NCBI GenBank assembly: GCA_000755425.1
Contig: BBMT01000002.1
Location: 124,001 to 188,000, forward strand
Origin: Vibrio maritimus
Lineage (GTDB): Bacteria; Pseudomonadota; Gammaproteobacteria; Enterobacterales; Vibrionaceae
Length of the DNA stretch: 64,000 nt
Direction of reading: 5' to 3'
Position 1 is the first letter of the stretch, and each line of letters begins with the position of its first letter. Of the stretch, positions 37,198 to 49,110 are shown piece after piece. Below the pieces are notes generated by a model that was given only the letters and a program-made list of their open reading frames with translations, was not told the DNA's origin and searched no databases. A program made the translations under genes and the position numbers.

Positions 37198-37847
37198 GTC
37201 GTATCCAGCCCCTAAGTCTACTCATCGCTACACTTGTTTCCCCCTCTTTGATGGCGAAACCAGAGGTTGAGAGTACCTACAGCGTATTGCCGTACCCTGA
37301 GCTCAGTGAATTAAAGCCATTGCCCAAACGCAGTCAATCATCAACGGTGGTGAGCTTGCCCGTGCCATCCGCAGTTACTGTGGCATCAGATACAGGCATA
37401 AATGAGCCATCAGGACAGCAGGTTGTAACGCCGGCCTCCACACAAAGCCGCCAAGCGACAGCGCAAAATGCTACAACGCAAAATAGTAGCGACGAGCCGT
37501 TTGGGCTCGATGATTTAGACTTATCGGGCTTGGATCCAGAGATTGCTCGTAAGGTTGCGGCAGCGATGAATAATGAGCCGAGCGATCCGCGATTACGTAA
37601 CGCCGACCACATTGCTCTTGAAAGCAATGAAGCGCGCTATCGTGGGCGGCTACCCGCGCTCAACTTCCAAACTCATATGTATTCTTCCGATGTGAATCGC
37701 CGGTGGATAAAGGTTAACGGTCAAGAGCTTAAAGAGGGTGACCGTATGAACTCGATTCAACTGCTTGCGATTGAGCCTCAGTCGGTGACTATTCGCTTTG
37801 ACAACGACATCATTGATATTCCCGCACTCTATGAGTGGGGAGGATAA
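37194..37847 (+). CDS. gspB: General secretion protein GspB
   Basis: 217 aa with an N-terminal hydrophobic signal (LSLLIATLVSPSLMA), a long low-complexity Pro/Ser/Thr/Gln linker and a C-terminal T2SS-B domain (LPALNFQTHMYSSDVNRRWI..VKVNGQELKEGD-like). Partner of GspA in secretin assembly. Followed immediately by a terminator. Confidence 0.9.
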   Translation: MSRIQPLSLLIATLVSPSLMAKPEVESTYSVLPYPELSELKPLPKRSQSSTVVSLPVPSAVTVASDTGINEPSGQQVVTPASTQSRQATAQNATTQNSSDEPFGLDDLDLSGLDPEIARKVAAAMNNEPSDPRLRNADHIALESNEARYRGRLPALNFQTHMYSSDVNRRWIKVNGQELKEGDRMNSIQLLAIEPQSVTIRFDNDIIDIPALYEWGG

Positions 37848-37881
37848 AAAACGCTCGCTAGTTTAATCTAGCGAGCGTTTT
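37846..37881. terminator. Bidirectional terminator gspB / pglL
   Basis: ACGCTCGCTAG / CTAGCGAGCGT perfect 11-bp arms with A- and T-runs on both sides. It lies between convergent genes. Confidence 0.9.
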
Positions 37882-37891
37882 GGTGTTCCGC

Positions 37892-39669
37892 CTATTGCTT
37901 CTGAGACTCTGCTTCAGATTGCGTCTCCTCGGCATGACTCACTGGTTTTACCGCAATCAATCCAAAGCTTTGCTGCGGGAAAAGATATTCAGCCTCAGCA
38001 AGAACTTGTTGCGCCTTATTTATCTCGCCGCTGCCTTGGTACGCCAGAATCAAATTGCGATAAAAGGCCGGCCTTGGCTTGCTCTTAATTACTTCCACAG
38101 ACCAATCAATGTAAGGTTGTATGTACTCAGGATTGTTGGTGGATAAACCCAGTTTGAGGTAGGTGCTGTAGAGATCCCAGTGGTAGCGGTCTTTCCACAC
38201 TACTGGATTGGTGACCTTTTCTAACAGACCCGCATTTACTGGCTGTGACTTTTCAAACTGTGTGAGCACATAGTTAGTGTGTAAGGCCGCGGCCATATAA
38301 ACACTGACTAGAATTGGGATCAGCAATGAAAATACTCGGAAAGTGGTTTTCGTAATGCTGCTGAAAGAGACGCTTTTAAGTCTTGGAGTGCGTTGGTCTA
38401 CCCAGTAAATCAATATCACGAACGTAATCCAGTGAACCAGTGAGTGATAAAATGGATACTCTAATTGACTGTGTAGAAAAATAGGCACAAATAGTGCAAA
38501 GATCGCCAGTCGAGTGCCGGGCTTGGCAGTATAGATACGACTCAAAACGAACAGCGCGGCCAGCAAGAGCCCTAGAATCGGCAGAAGTCCACCTTCAACG
38601 CCCCATAGTAGAAGCTCGTTGTGTGGGTGATCAAGCGCAGGAAGTCCCGGGGAAAAGCTGTCATTGAGTTGATGCTGTCTCGCGGTATAAATCAAGTATT
38701 CAGGTTCGAATTTTCCTAAACCATAACCTGTAAACGGCTTTTCAATTAGCATATCCAGCGACTGACCGTAAATGGTAGAGCGGATATCTTCAAGTTTAGC
38801 CTTGTTAGTGATGAGATTCTGACTTCCAGAGTTAGTAAAGCCCATCAGCAGGCCTATCGCCAACCTAGCAGGGCCGCGAGCGTCCAGCCTCTAAAGCGCT
38901 TACGTGTAGAGTGGCGATAGAGGTATGGCACCAACAACACAAAACCAGTCGTGGCACCTATCCAACCTGTACGCGAGGCTAGTACAACAATCAGTGGTAA
39001 TACGATAACAGGCATTAAATACAAGATTGAGACATCACTAATATGCCAGTTGTATTTGTGTTTTTGTCTCGCGAGCAAATAGCCGGATAGCACAAACCCG
39101 GTCGCTAGAAAGCTCGCCATTACATTTGGCTGTTGGAAAATTCCATATGGGCGATTGCTGACTACGTCATACCCTAGGGGGTTATTAGTGCTAAGGAGGA
39201 AATACTGAATGTAGCCGAACAGCGCTTGGATACAGGCAGCAAGCACCACCAACCAGAGTAAGCGCTGCTTTTGCTTGTTGGTAAACTGAAACTGCTGTAA
39301 TAACACAAACAGTAAAAAACCGCTCCATAAGCCGATAAGTCGTGGCAGTACCGCCTCAATATTAGGGTGGCTGTAAAGCAGTGGCGCGCTCATCAATAGA
39401 CAGGCAAGCCCTAGGCCTATAGTCAATTTGCTGTACTTAAGAACTTGGTTAGTACCAAGCTGATATAAGCCAATCCCTAACGCAAAAGCGAAGGCTATCC
39501 AAGCTGTGTTATTGAATGACAGCGCTAGCCCAGTTCCACCAGGATTAGGCCAAAAGAAATGCGTCGCAACGAGAAACAGCACCGCCATAGCGGTCATAAA
39601 CTTGCGATTGAGTGGCGGGCGAACTTTAATCGGCTCTAGTTCAGTGCCATTGGTATGAATGATAGCCAT
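37892..39669 (-). CDS. pglL: PglL-type O-oligosaccharyltransferase (Wzy_C family)
   Basis: ~592 aa. Roughly a dozen membrane helices, with the PglL_A-type start (ATHFFWPNPGGTG), the Wzy_C core (LASRTGWIGATTGF.. GLGKFEPEYLIY, LDHPHNELLLWGVEGG) and a C-terminal soluble extension. One break at ~38862 (missing G, restores LLGWAIGLLMGF). The family transfers lipid-linked glycans onto proteins such as pilins in the periplasm, or acts as an O-antigen ligase. The position next to uvrA matches a characterised V. cholerae PglL, as I recall. Acceptor unknown here. Confidence 0.82.
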
Positions 39670-39737
39670 AGTTGTGACGAGTAAAATCCAAGAAAATAAC
39701 GGGGGCCAACATTGGCCTCCCGTGATAATGCTCTAAT

Positions 39738-42574
39738 TTACCCTTTTAGCATAGGCTTTAGGAAGCGTGCGGTATGCGAACCTTCGACTTGGGACACAGT
39801 TTCTGGTGTCCCTTCTGCAATGATTTGGCCGCCGCCCTGACCGCCTTCAGGGCCTAAATCAATGACCCAATCTGACGTTTTAACGACATCGAGGTTATGC
39901 TCAATGACTACGACGGTATTGCCGTGATCGCGCAGACGGTGCAGTACCGAAAGCAACAACTCAATATCATGGAAGTGCAGACCTGTGGTTGGCTCATCCA
40001 AAATGTAAAGGGTTTTACCCGTGTCACGCTTAGAAAGTTCGCGCGCTAGTTTGACACGTTGCGCCTCACCACCTGATAGGGTTGTCGCAGCTTGACCGAG
40101 TCGAATGTATGACAGGCCAACATCCATTAGGGTTTGCAGTTTTCGGGCAATCACAGGCACAGGGTCGAAGAACTCTCGCGCATCCTCCACCGTCATTTGC
40201 AGCACTTCATCAATGGTTTTGCCTTTGTAGCGCACTTCCAACGTTTCGCGATTGTAGCGTTTACCTTTACATACATCACAAGGTACATAGACGTCTGGGA
40301 GGAAGTGCATTTCTACCTTGATTACACCATCACCCTGACAAGCTTCACAGCGGCCGCCGCGAACGTTAAAGCTGAAACGGCCCGGTTTGTAGCCGCGAGA
40401 GCGTGCTTCTTGAGTACCAGCAAACAGCTCACGGATTGGAGTAAAGATGCCGGTATAGGTTGCAGGGTTGGATCGAGGCGTTCGACCAATAGGACTTTGG
40501 TCGATATCAATCACTTTGTCAAAATGCTCCAAACCTTCGATCTTCTTGTATGGCGAAGGTTCGGCAGTCGTTGCTCCGTTGAGCTGAGTGTGGGCGATCT
40601 TAAAGAAGGTATCGTTGATCAGTGTTGATTTACCTGAACCAGAAACACCGGTAATACAGCTAAACAAGCCTACAGGAATGGTGAGGTCAACATTCTTCAG
40701 GTTGTTGCCCGTCGCGCCTTGCAGGGTGACTACTTTTTTCGGATCCATTGGTGTGCGCTGCTCTGGAATCGCAATTTCGCGCTTACCGCTAAGGTACTGA
40801 CCTGTTAGTGACTGTTCAGAAGCAACGATATCTTCGATAGTGCCTTCTGCAACCACAGAACCACCATGCACACCGGCTCCAGGACCAATATCAATGACGT
40901 GATCCGCGGTGCGAATAGCATCTTCATCGTGCTCGACTACCAATACGGTGTTACCCAAATCACGCAGGTGGGTTAGGGTGTTGAGTAAGCGTTCATTGTC
41001 ACGCTGGTGGAGGCCGATAGACGGCTCATCCAGTACATACATTACCCCAACGAGACCAGCACCAATTTGGCTTGCTAAACGGATACGCTGAGCTTCACCG
41101 CCTGAAAGTGTTTCTGCACTACGCGATAGGTTGAGGTAATTCAGTCCAACGTTGACCAAGAAATGCAGTCGGTCGTTGATCTCTTTCATGACCTTTTCGG
41201 CAATTTGAGCACGCTGTCCCTCTAGTTTCAGAGACTTGAAAAAGTCCATCGCTTCGCTAATGCTCATCTCAACGATTTCTGGCAGCGTGGTATCGTCGAC
41301 AAACACATTGCGCGCCTCTTCACGTAAACGAGTACCGCCACAAGTGCCGCAAGATTTGGTTGAGATGTATTTAGCGAGGTCTTCTCTTACCGAGTTGGAT
41401 TCGGTGTCACGATAACGACGCTCTAAGGTATTAAGGATCCCTTCGAATGGGTGGCGTTTCACGCGAATATCACCACGATCATTGACGTAGTTGAATTCAA
41501 TTTCGGTGCGGCCGGAACCCGTCAAAACGACTTCTTTGATCTTTTTCGGCAACGAGTTAAATGGGGCAAACAGATCAAAGTCATAATGTTTGGCGAGCGA
41601 TGTGAGCATTTGGAAGTAGTAGTAGTTCTTTTGATCCCAACCACGAATCGCACCATCTGCAATGCTTAAACCGTCATCAACGATCACGCGTTCTGGATCG
41701 AAATATTGCTGTACGCCCAGGCCGTCACAGGTGTGACAAGCGCCCGCTGGGTTGTTGAATGAAAACAGTCTCGGTTCCAGCTCTTGTAGCTGTAGCCACA
41801 ATATGGACATGCAAAGTTCGCTGAAAAGATAATGTCCTCTTTCTCGGGTTCATCCATCCAACCCACGCCGACAATACCGCCAGAGAGTTCTAGTGCCGTC
41901 TCAAAGGATTCAGCAAGACGTTGCTGTAAGTTGTCGCGTACCTTAAAGCGGTCGACGACTACTTCGATAGTGTGCTTCTTATGTAGCTCGAGGGTAGGTG
42001 GATCGGACAGATCGCAAGTTTCACCGTCGATACGAGCACGAATAAAACCTTGCGCGGCAAGGTTTTCTAATGTTTTGACGTGCTCACCTTTGCGCTCTTT
42101 GACTATCGGCGCCAGTAGCATCATCTTTGAGCCTTCTGGTAGCTCTAGTACCTTGTCGACCATTTGGCTGACTGTCTGGGCTGCAAGTGGCACTTTGTGA
42201 GTGGGACAGCGCGGCTCACCGACACGAGCATAAAGCAGTCGTAAGTAGTCATAGACTTCGGTAATTGTACCTACTGTGGAACGTGGGTTGTGAGACGTCG
42301 ACTTTTGCTCAATTGAAATCGCTGGTGACAGACCTTCAATATGGTCAACATCAGGCTTTTCCATTAAGGATAGAAATTGTCTTGCATAAGCGGACAGAGA
42401 CTCCACATAACGACGTTGCCCCTCGGCATAAAGGGTGTCGAAGGCGAGTGATGATTTGCCTGAGCCCGATAGGCCGGTGATCACTGTGAGTTTGTCGCGA
42501 GGAATTGTCAGGTTGACGTTTTTCAGGTTATGGGTACGAGCACCCCTAACTTCGATATTGTCCATTATTGCCAC
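39738..42574 (-). CDS. uvrA: Excinuclease ABC subunit A
   Basis: ~945 aa after repair. The first ATPase has [20 protein letters not shown] and the second [14 protein letters not shown]. Zinc modules (CHTCDG and [24 protein letters not shown]) and two signature/Walker B sets ([28 protein letters not shown]) are present. A break near 41785 (one missing C) splits the first zinc module and is repaired to [15 protein letters not shown]. It recognises bulky DNA lesions in nucleotide-excision repair. The region upstream (42575-42650) likely carries its promoter; no SOS box was resolved. Confidence 0.96.
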
Positions 42575-42649
42575 TCATGTAAAACGTAGTGTGACAAGTA
42601 TTACATAGTGTGAAGTTTGTGCAAAGAAATACTGGATAAAAAAACAGGT

Positions 42650-42690
42650 TAAAACAAAAGCGCGATGTAGTGAAATTACGTCGCGCTTGA
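42650..42690 (-). terminator. galU terminator
   Basis: On the minus strand AAGCGCGACGTAA / TTAC..TCGCGCTT arms followed by TTTTGTTTT, ~28 nt after the galU stop. Confidence 0.75.
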
Positions 42691-42717
42691 TTCAATGATT
42701 ATTGACTTGAAGCTCGC

Positions 42718-43587
42718 TTATGCTTTCTTTGTCGCGTGCTTGCCAAGCTCAGCGGCTTTCTCATCTTTTAGATATAGGTTTTCAAAGCAATAGTTTGTCG
42801 CTTCGATGTAGCCTTCAACGCTACCACAGTCAAAACGCTTGCCCTTGAATTTGTACGCCAATACGCAGCCTGCTTTCGCTTGTTTAAGAAGAGCGTCAGT
42901 AATTTGGATTTCGCCACCTTTACCTGGCTCAGTCTGTTCGATTAGCTCAAAGATATCAGGAGTCAGAATATAACGGCCAATGATAGCAAGGTTGCTTGGC
43001 GCCGTGCCTTGTTCTGGTTTTTCTACCATGTCATCAACACGGAACAGATCGTCTTTGATCATTTCACCAGAGATCACGCCGTATTTGTGTGTTTCATCTT
43101 CTGGTACTTCTTGTACTGCAACGATTGAGCAACGGAACTGTTTGTATAGCGCTACCATTTGTGCCAATACGCCTTGGTCTTCGTTGACGCAAAGGTCATC
43201 GGCTAGGACAACGGCAAAAGGTTCGTCACCGACGAGCTCACGACCTGTTAGAATTGCGTGACCAAGACCTTTCATCTCGCGCTGACGAATGTAGGTAAAT
43301 TGTGCAGACTCGATGATGTCGCGAATATCGACCAGTAGTTCTTCTTTATTGGTACCGCTGATTTGGTGCTCAAGTTCGTAGTTTTTATCAAAGTGATCCA
43401 TGATGGAATGTTTGCCACGACCCGTTACGATGCACATACCATCCATACCTGCTTGAATAGCTTCTTCCACGCCGTATTCAATCAGTGGCTTGTTTACCAC
43501 TGGCATCATCTCTTTTGGCATCGATTTCGTTGCCGGAAGAAAACGAGTTCCATAACCCGCCGCCGGGAATAGGCACTTCTTAATCAT
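42718..43587 (-). CDS. galU: UTP-glucose-1-phosphate uridylyltransferase GalU
   Basis: ~289 aa, intact. GYGTRFLPATKSMPKEMMPV is the nucleotide-binding signature. VEKPEQGTAPSN and KGKRFDCGSVEGYIEA are typical GalU. The start MIKKCLFPAAGY at 43587 is preferred to the in-frame ATG at 43617. It makes UDP-glucose, the substrate of the cellulose synthase encoded 8 kb away and of other surface glycans. Confidence 0.94.
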   Translation of the reverse strand: MIKKCLFPAAGYGTRFLPATKSMPKEMMPVVNKPLIEYGVEEAIQAGMDGMCIVTGRGKHSIMDHFDKNYELEHQISGTNKEELLVDIRDIIESAQFTYIRQREMKGLGHAILTGRELVGDEPFAVVLADDLCVNEDQGVLAQMVALYKQFRCSIVAVQEVPEDETHKYGVISGEMIKDDLFRVDDMVEKPEQGTAPSNLAIIGRYILTPDIFELIEQTEPGKGGEIQITDALLKQAKAGCVLAYKFKGKRFDCGSVEGYIEATNYCFENLYLKDEKAAELGKHATKKA

Positions 43588-43735
43588 GATAAGACCCTTT
43601 ATCTTTATAGGTTTCAATTCATTGCCAATTATGGCGAATGGGATTAAGTCTACAGACTAACGAGCGGTTATGACAGTAGAAATGTTGTGAAGTTCGGTTC
43701 ACATACAGACAAAGAGATCGAGTGCAAAAAAGCGT

Positions 43736-44392
43736 TCAAGATAAAAGGTGCTGATTGGCCCAGGCAATGGCCTGCAATCGATTTTTTACCGATAGCTTGC
43801 GAAATATCTGATACAAGTGTGACTTGACCGTTGATTCAGTGATGTAGAGGTCTTCAGATATTTCGAGGTTGCTGGCGCCTGACTGTAAACAACGCAGAAT
43901 CTCAATTTCACGAGATGTTAAGTCGACCACTGTCGTGCACGTGTTTGCGGAAACCACATATCGATAATGGTGAAGTAACTGACTGGCGACATCTCTTGGA
44001 AGCCAGTTTTTACCATTAATAACCTCACCAAAGCCGAAAGTAATCTTACTGCCATCTTCATGGCTATAGAATAAACCTTTTAGGTGACCGTATTTGAGGA
44101 TCTCTTCGGTGGTTAAGCGGTGCGGGACATTGATCAAAATGGTCTCAAAGTTTTTGCTGGCGAGAGGCAGATTAAGTACCTGTTTAAAAAGATCTAATGA
44201 CTCTTCGTAATCAAATAGTAAGATTCGATTTCGCGGCCCAGAGGTGGCGTTCAGTAGATCTTTGGGGGCAATGGTCTCGATAGGATTAATGCAAAGATTG
44301 GAGAGCGCCTCAATTCGTTCGGTAACTTCAAGATCTTGACCGAGGCTGACGTGTTGTATGGTGCGTTTGTAACTGTTTTTTCTCATCGTCAC
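43736..44392 (-). CDS. qstR: LuxR-family regulator, QstR-like competence regulator
   Basis: 218 aa: degenerate receiver-like N-terminal domain (~20-140) and a C-terminal LuxR HTH at ~155-215 (LTSREIEILRCLQSGASNLEIS, then TESTVKSHLYQIFRKL). The VpsT/CsgD group binds c-di-GMP through W[FLM][TS]R. Here the equivalent position reads NWLPRD. The location between galU and ssb matches qstR of V. cholerae, which links quorum sensing and TfoX to DNA-uptake genes. The name rests on this synteny plus family. A role in matrix control is possible but not shown. Confidence 0.75.
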   Translation of the reverse strand: MTMRKNSYKRTIQHVSLGQDLEVTERIEALSNLCINPIETIAPKDLLNATSGPRNRILLFDYEESLDLFKQVLNLPLASKNFETILINVPHRLTTEEILKYGHLKGLFYSHEDGSKITFGFGEVINGKNWLPRDVASQLLHHYRYVVSANTCTTVVDLTSREIEILRCLQSGASNLEISEDLYITESTVKSHLYQIFRKLSVKNRLQAIAWANQHLLS

Positions 44393-44672
44393 TAATAATT
44401 TTTGCCGCTGAATTAATGTGCATGTTGGTGTATATAAGGGTGAGCGGCTAGTGTCGGCAACACGAAATGAGAGAGACTTAAACTATTTTAAGTAATTGAT
44501 ATGTGTATAAGGTGGGCGGTGTGCCTAGATGGGTTGAAATTTCGGCGCTAGACTTATATTCAAACACCGAGCTGGGATTGTAGGATAGTTCACATAAGCG
44601 CTGTTGCTGTCTTGTGGGTTCATGGTATCCTACTGGGCTATTTTAAAACACACTGTGGTTACGGAGCAAAAC

Positions 44673-45209
44673 ATGGCAAGCCGTGGAGTAAACAAAGTCA
44701 TTCTAGTGGGTAACTTAGGTAACGACCCAGAAATTCGTTACATGCCAAACGGCAGTGCCGTGGCGAACATTACAATCGCGACCTCGGAATCGTGGCGTGA
44801 CAAAGCGACTGGTGAACAGCGCGAGAAAACTGAGTGGCACCGTGTTGCGTTATTCGGCAAGCTAGCGGAAGTAGCAGGTGAGTACCTAAGAAAGGGCTCT
44901 CAGGTTTACATTGAAGGTCAACTACAGACACGTAAATGGCAAGATCAAAATGGTCAAGACCGTTACACAACTGAAGTGGTAGTACAAGGCTTCAACGGTG
45001 TGATGCAAATGCTAGGTGGCCGTCAAGGCGGTGGCGCTCCTATGCAGGGTGGCATGAACCAAGGTGGCATGCAGCAGCAAGCACCACAACAGCAAGGTTG
45101 GGGTCAGCCACAACAACCCGTTCAACAGCCAGCTCAACAAAAGCCTGCGCAACAGCAGCCACAATACAATGAGCCACCAATGGACTTCGACGACGATATT
45201 CCGTTTTAA
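44673..45209 (+). CDS. ssb: Single-stranded DNA-binding protein
   Basis: 178 aa. OB fold ([20 protein letters not shown]..), a Gly/Gln/Pro-rich linker and the acidic tail MDFDDDIPF that recruits partner proteins. The start at 44673 (ATGGCAAGCCG after CGGAG) is chosen over an in-frame upstream ATG that adds unrelated residues. Divergent from qstR across ~280 nt. Confidence 0.97.
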   Translation: MASRGVNKVILVGNLGNDPEIRYMPNGSAVANITIATSESWRDKATGEQREKTEWHRVALFGKLAEVAGEYLRKGSQVYIEGQLQTRKWQDQNGQDRYTTEVVVQGFNGVMQMLGGRQGGGAPMQGGMNQGGMQQQAPQQQGWGQPQQPVQQPAQQKPAQQQPQYNEPPMDFDDDIPF

Positions 45210-45261
45210 ATCGAATACCTTGTGCGCAGTGAAGCCTATTCACAGTACAGATGCTGAAAGG

Positions 45262-45288
45262 CCGCGACATTCGTCGCGGTTTTTTTTG
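45262..45288 (+). terminator. ssb terminator
   Basis: CCGCGAC / GTCGCGG arms with a 4-nt loop and eight T. Confidence 0.9.
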
Positions 45289-45429
45289 TTTCTTAGAACC
45301 CTGCCATGGCTTGTGACTTAACGGTTTTGGCTAAATTTGATATAACAAACAATCAGCTGCCTGGCTGTTTTACTCTTGATAATTGACAGGCGATAGCGAC
45401 ATTTCGTTCAAAAAGGACTTTGGCAAATT

Positions 45430-47419
45430 ATGAGGCAAACCCCCACTCTAAAACTGAGCACGCGCTTGGTCGCTTTTGTTACAGTCATTGTAATGAGTGC
45501 GGTTTTTATTCTATTCGTGGGTGGAACCTTATCCATCAAGCGTATGGGACAAGAGTATCTCAATCATCATCTTGCAGGGATCGTGAAAGTCATCGATAAA
45601 GAGCTTGAGGATCCCGATGCTGCTTACATGATGCAACGCTGGATGCCCAAAATGCTGCAAGCCAGCAATATCATTGAAATGCAGCTGATGTCTTCTGCTG
45701 GCGTGGTCTATCGTTATAAAACACCTCACCGATGCTCGACAGAACCATAGTGTACGAGCAAAGCTTCGAACTAGAACGAAACGAAGGCTACCGTGTTGAG
45801 TTTGTTGCATTGCCTCCTTATCTCGATGTGCGCTACTCCCTTGAAGCGATGTGGTCGGTAACACTTGCGTTTGGCCTCATCGTGTTTTGTCTAATGCAAG
45901 GGGTGAAATGGCTTCGCAAGCAACTCGTTGGCTCAGAGCTTCTGGAAGAGCGAGGAAGGATGATCCTTGGTGGTCGAGTTGAACAATACGCAAAAGGCGA
46001 CGAGCGTGAATGGCCTTACACCGCCAGTGAGGCGCTCGATATTCTGATAGAAGAGCTGCAAGATGCTCGTCAAGAGCGTAGCCGCTTCGATACCTTTATT
46101 CGTACTCAGACGTTCTTAGACCCTCTCACCGGCAGTGCGAACCGAATTCTGTTTGATAGTAAGTTAGAGTCAGCTCTGCAAGAGAGTGGAGCTCAAGGTG
46201 GTGTGATCTTGTTCCGTATCGAAGATTGGGAGCAAGCACAAGAAAAGCTTGGAAAATCTGAAGCAGACGACTTTCTCATTGAAGTCGGGGAAGTGCTTTC
46301 TCAAGCGGTACAAAAATACCCAGATGCAATCTTCTCTCGCTATTACGATGCAGACTTTGCCATATTCATTCCACATCAAAGCTCCAAAGATGTCGCTGCC
46401 TTGGCAAGCCAGTGCATCCGTCAAATGGAGAAAGCGCCGCCGCCGATTCCCTTGGATGAAGACAACTGGTGCCACATTGGCGTGAGTATGTACTCAGAAG
46501 GCGAGCGTCGCGGCCGCATTATGGAAGAAGCGGAAACGGCGCTTAAGAGTGCCCAGCTGCAAAAAGTGAACAACTGGAGCCGCTTCCAAAAACAAGTTCA
46601 AAAGTTTGACGAGCGCGGTAGTGTCCGTTGGCGCACACTATTTGATCGTGCATTGCTGCCTGAGAACCTGCTGATTTATGCTCAGCCTGTTACTTGTATG
46701 AAAAAGGGAGGGAGCTCGCTCCGCTGCACAAAGAACTGTTTGCACGTATCGATGATCCAGAGCGAGGCACTGTTAAAGCGTCTCGCTTCCACTCGGCATT
46801 ATTGCAAGTGGGCTATGAGTCTAACTTCGATCGCGCTGTGTTAGGCAAAGTATTCAGAAGCATTAAACAGGGTAAGATTACTCTGCCGGTGTCGATCAAC
46901 GTATATGTGGTGCCCTTTGCTAACAAAAACTACTTCAAATGGTTTAGGGACGAGTTATTGCAGTTGCCAGTTAGTGTTCGTAGCCAGCTTAGTTTTGAAT
47001 TTTCTGAGGCGCGCTTGGTGCAGCATTTGGATTACATCCGCCCGGTAGTGAAAATGCTGTCTGGTTTGGGATGCACCGTTATTGTAGGCCAGGCGGGTCG
47101 CTCTATCGTCAGCACTCACTACATTAAAGATCTGAAAGTGGATTACTTAAAACTGCACCGCAGTTTGGTTAAGCGTATCGATCAGCGCGACGAGAACCAA
47201 TTGTTCGTGCGCAGTATGGTCGGAGCGTGTGGTGATGCACCTACCAAAGTGATAGCTGTTGGTGTTGAGAACAAGAAAGAGTGGCATACATTAATAGACC
47301 TTGGTGTTAAAGGTGGTCAAGGTCGCTACTTTGCTGCTGAGACCCAGCTGTTGCCAGAGGCGCAGGTCAAAACAACATCGATTAAACCAGGACGTCGTAA
47401 TCGCTGGAAGCGAACCTAA
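45430..47419 (+). CDS. csrD: CsrD/MshH-type RNase E specificity factor (degenerate GGDEF-EAL)
   Basis: ~662 aa after repair. N-terminal TM helix (LVAFVTVIVMSAVFILFVGG), periplasmic loop, second helix (VTLAFGLIVFCLMQGV), HAMP/coiled-coil, then GGDEF-like and EAL-like domains without catalytic motifs. The GGDEF site reads RYYDADFAIF and the EAL entry is absent. That pattern is typical of CsrD, which directs decay of Csr small RNAs rather than making c-di-GMP. Breaks near 45717 (missing A, restores YRYKNTSPMLDRT) and 46694 (missing T, restores TLYEKGREL). In V. cholerae the ortholog mshH heads the MSHA pilus locus. Here cellulose genes follow instead. Confidence 0.87.
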
Positions 47420-47427
47420 CGGAGAAT

Positions 47428-47460
47428 CAAAAAAGAAGCGCCTAAAAGGCGCTTCTTTTT
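47428..47460. terminator. Bidirectional terminator csrD / bcsG
   Basis: AAAAAAGAAGCGCC / GGCGCTTCTTTTTT perfect 14-bp arms with a 5-nt loop between convergent genes. Confidence 0.92.
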
Positions 47461-47481
47461 TATCAAGCAACTCGCGTACAG

Positions 47482-49108
47482 CTAGTTGATACGCGGTCGA
47501 TACTCAGTCCAAGACTGATCATCGAAGCTATAAAACTGAGAGTCATTCACTTCGAGCATTGTTGTACCTGAGTTCTGCGAGATAACCGGCGTCGTAGGTA
47601 AGTCCTGGGTCAGTGATGTCAGAGACGTAGCTTCGCCCTCATACATGTTGCTACTTAAGATATTGGCAAGCAGATCGCTTAGCGCCAAGAAGCTTACGCT
47701 GATCAACATCGATTTGACTGCGGTTCTCAATCGCTACGTCACCAAAGAATTTTACGCCGACCGGTACATTAGTGATGGCTTTGGTTGGGATTTCACGCAT
47801 TCCAGAGATTTGCATACGATCGCCCCGCACAGCCGCACCGTGCTCGGGCAGTAGCACGACAACCACGTTACGCTTGCTTGCTTTTAAGGTTTGGAAAAAG
47901 GCATACAGCTCATCAAGTAAGATCTTTTGCTGGCGCTTGTAGGTGACTAAACGCGAGCCAGATTGCCCTACTACTCGGTTACCATCGTGAATACTAATGG
48001 TGTTATATAGGCTGACCGTAGGCTTGGAATGGTCGATTTGCTCCCATTGAGACAGGATTTGTTTGTCGCTGTAAATTCGAGTGCCATCAAAGGCGTATTG
48101 TGATGGCGTCAGGTTTTCAATATCGACGGCTGGAGAGAAGGTGCCGATATTATTGGCGATATGTTTGTTGAACCCATCGAATTTACCGTCATGGTTCATA
48201 AACACTTCTTTCTCATAGCCAAGGCGGGCAAGCTGATCAAACAAAGAGCATTGCGCAGTCAAATTATCATTAAATAAGTCGGCGTGAGACTGCTGACCAC
48301 AGTTGGCTCGCAAAATACGCAGTACCGCAGGTCCGCTGTAAGACGTTGCAGAGTTAAAGTGCTTAAATAGGATATCGAATTCTTTAAAGATCGGGTGATC
48401 AATGTTGCCGGAATACTCCAAGTCATCCCAAGCCAATGAGCAGACACTTAGAAATAGAATGTCAAAGTTAGGCTGAGTTGTCAGTGCATCTATGCTCGAC
48501 AAACTCGATGTTTTAGAGGCTTGATCGCGAAAGAATTCTCCTACATACGTAGTGAGCCCTTCTGATGAAGTATCCACGGCAACTTGAGTAGGTGCCGTTG
48601 TGGTTGGCGTATTGCCAGTGTTGTTGGCGGCCGTCTCTAAAACTGGGCTGGTGGTAAATGACATCTGCCAAAATGAGCTTGGAATAGACGCGATCACCAT
48701 ACCAATGACGACAAACGCAGATAAGCGTAGGATTTGGCTCAAATAGAGATAACCAACGATGAGTACAAATCCGAGTAACAGAAAGTCCAAGGAAATAAAG
48801 TCTTTGGCTAATGCCAGTAGGTAGACAGTGTCGAATTGACTAACTAAATCCCATTGACTAAATAGTCGCTCTAACGGTGGCAAATAGGAATCATGGTGTA
48901 ACAGCAGCAGCGCCAGACCTATCCCAATAATATGTCGGGTAATGTTGAGCCAACGGTTGCGCAGTGGGATCAATACAAAGCAGAGTAAACTGAAATTGTA
49001 GAGTGGTGAAAAGCTCAGAGTATCACTGGCGAACAGTGCTAGTTTTAGAGCAAAGTAGAGTGTCCACCAACCGAGTGAAATGTGAGCTGAGGGTTTGGAT
49101 TTATCCAT
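47482..49108 (-). CDS. bcsG: BcsG, probable cellulose phosphoethanolamine transferase
   Basis: ~540 aa. N-terminal membrane helices at ~1-170 (YFALKLALFASDTLSF.., LLLGFVLIVGYLYLSQIL) and a periplasmic alkaline-phosphatase-fold domain. VSLYNTISIHDGNRV and VVVLLPEHGAAVRGDRMQISGMREIPT carry the conserved metal/catalytic region. A break near 47690 separates the last ~80 aa. In E. coli BcsG decorates cellulose with phosphoethanolamine. Same function inferred. It is last in the minus-strand bcsE-F-G operon, overlapping or abutting bcsF closely (2-nt gap). Confidence 0.87.
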
Positions 49109-49110
49109 GA

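Noticed and set aside
39738..42574. uvrA as a pseudogene
   Set aside because: The single break lies in a two-base run and repairs to a conserved zinc module. Sequence error is far more likely.
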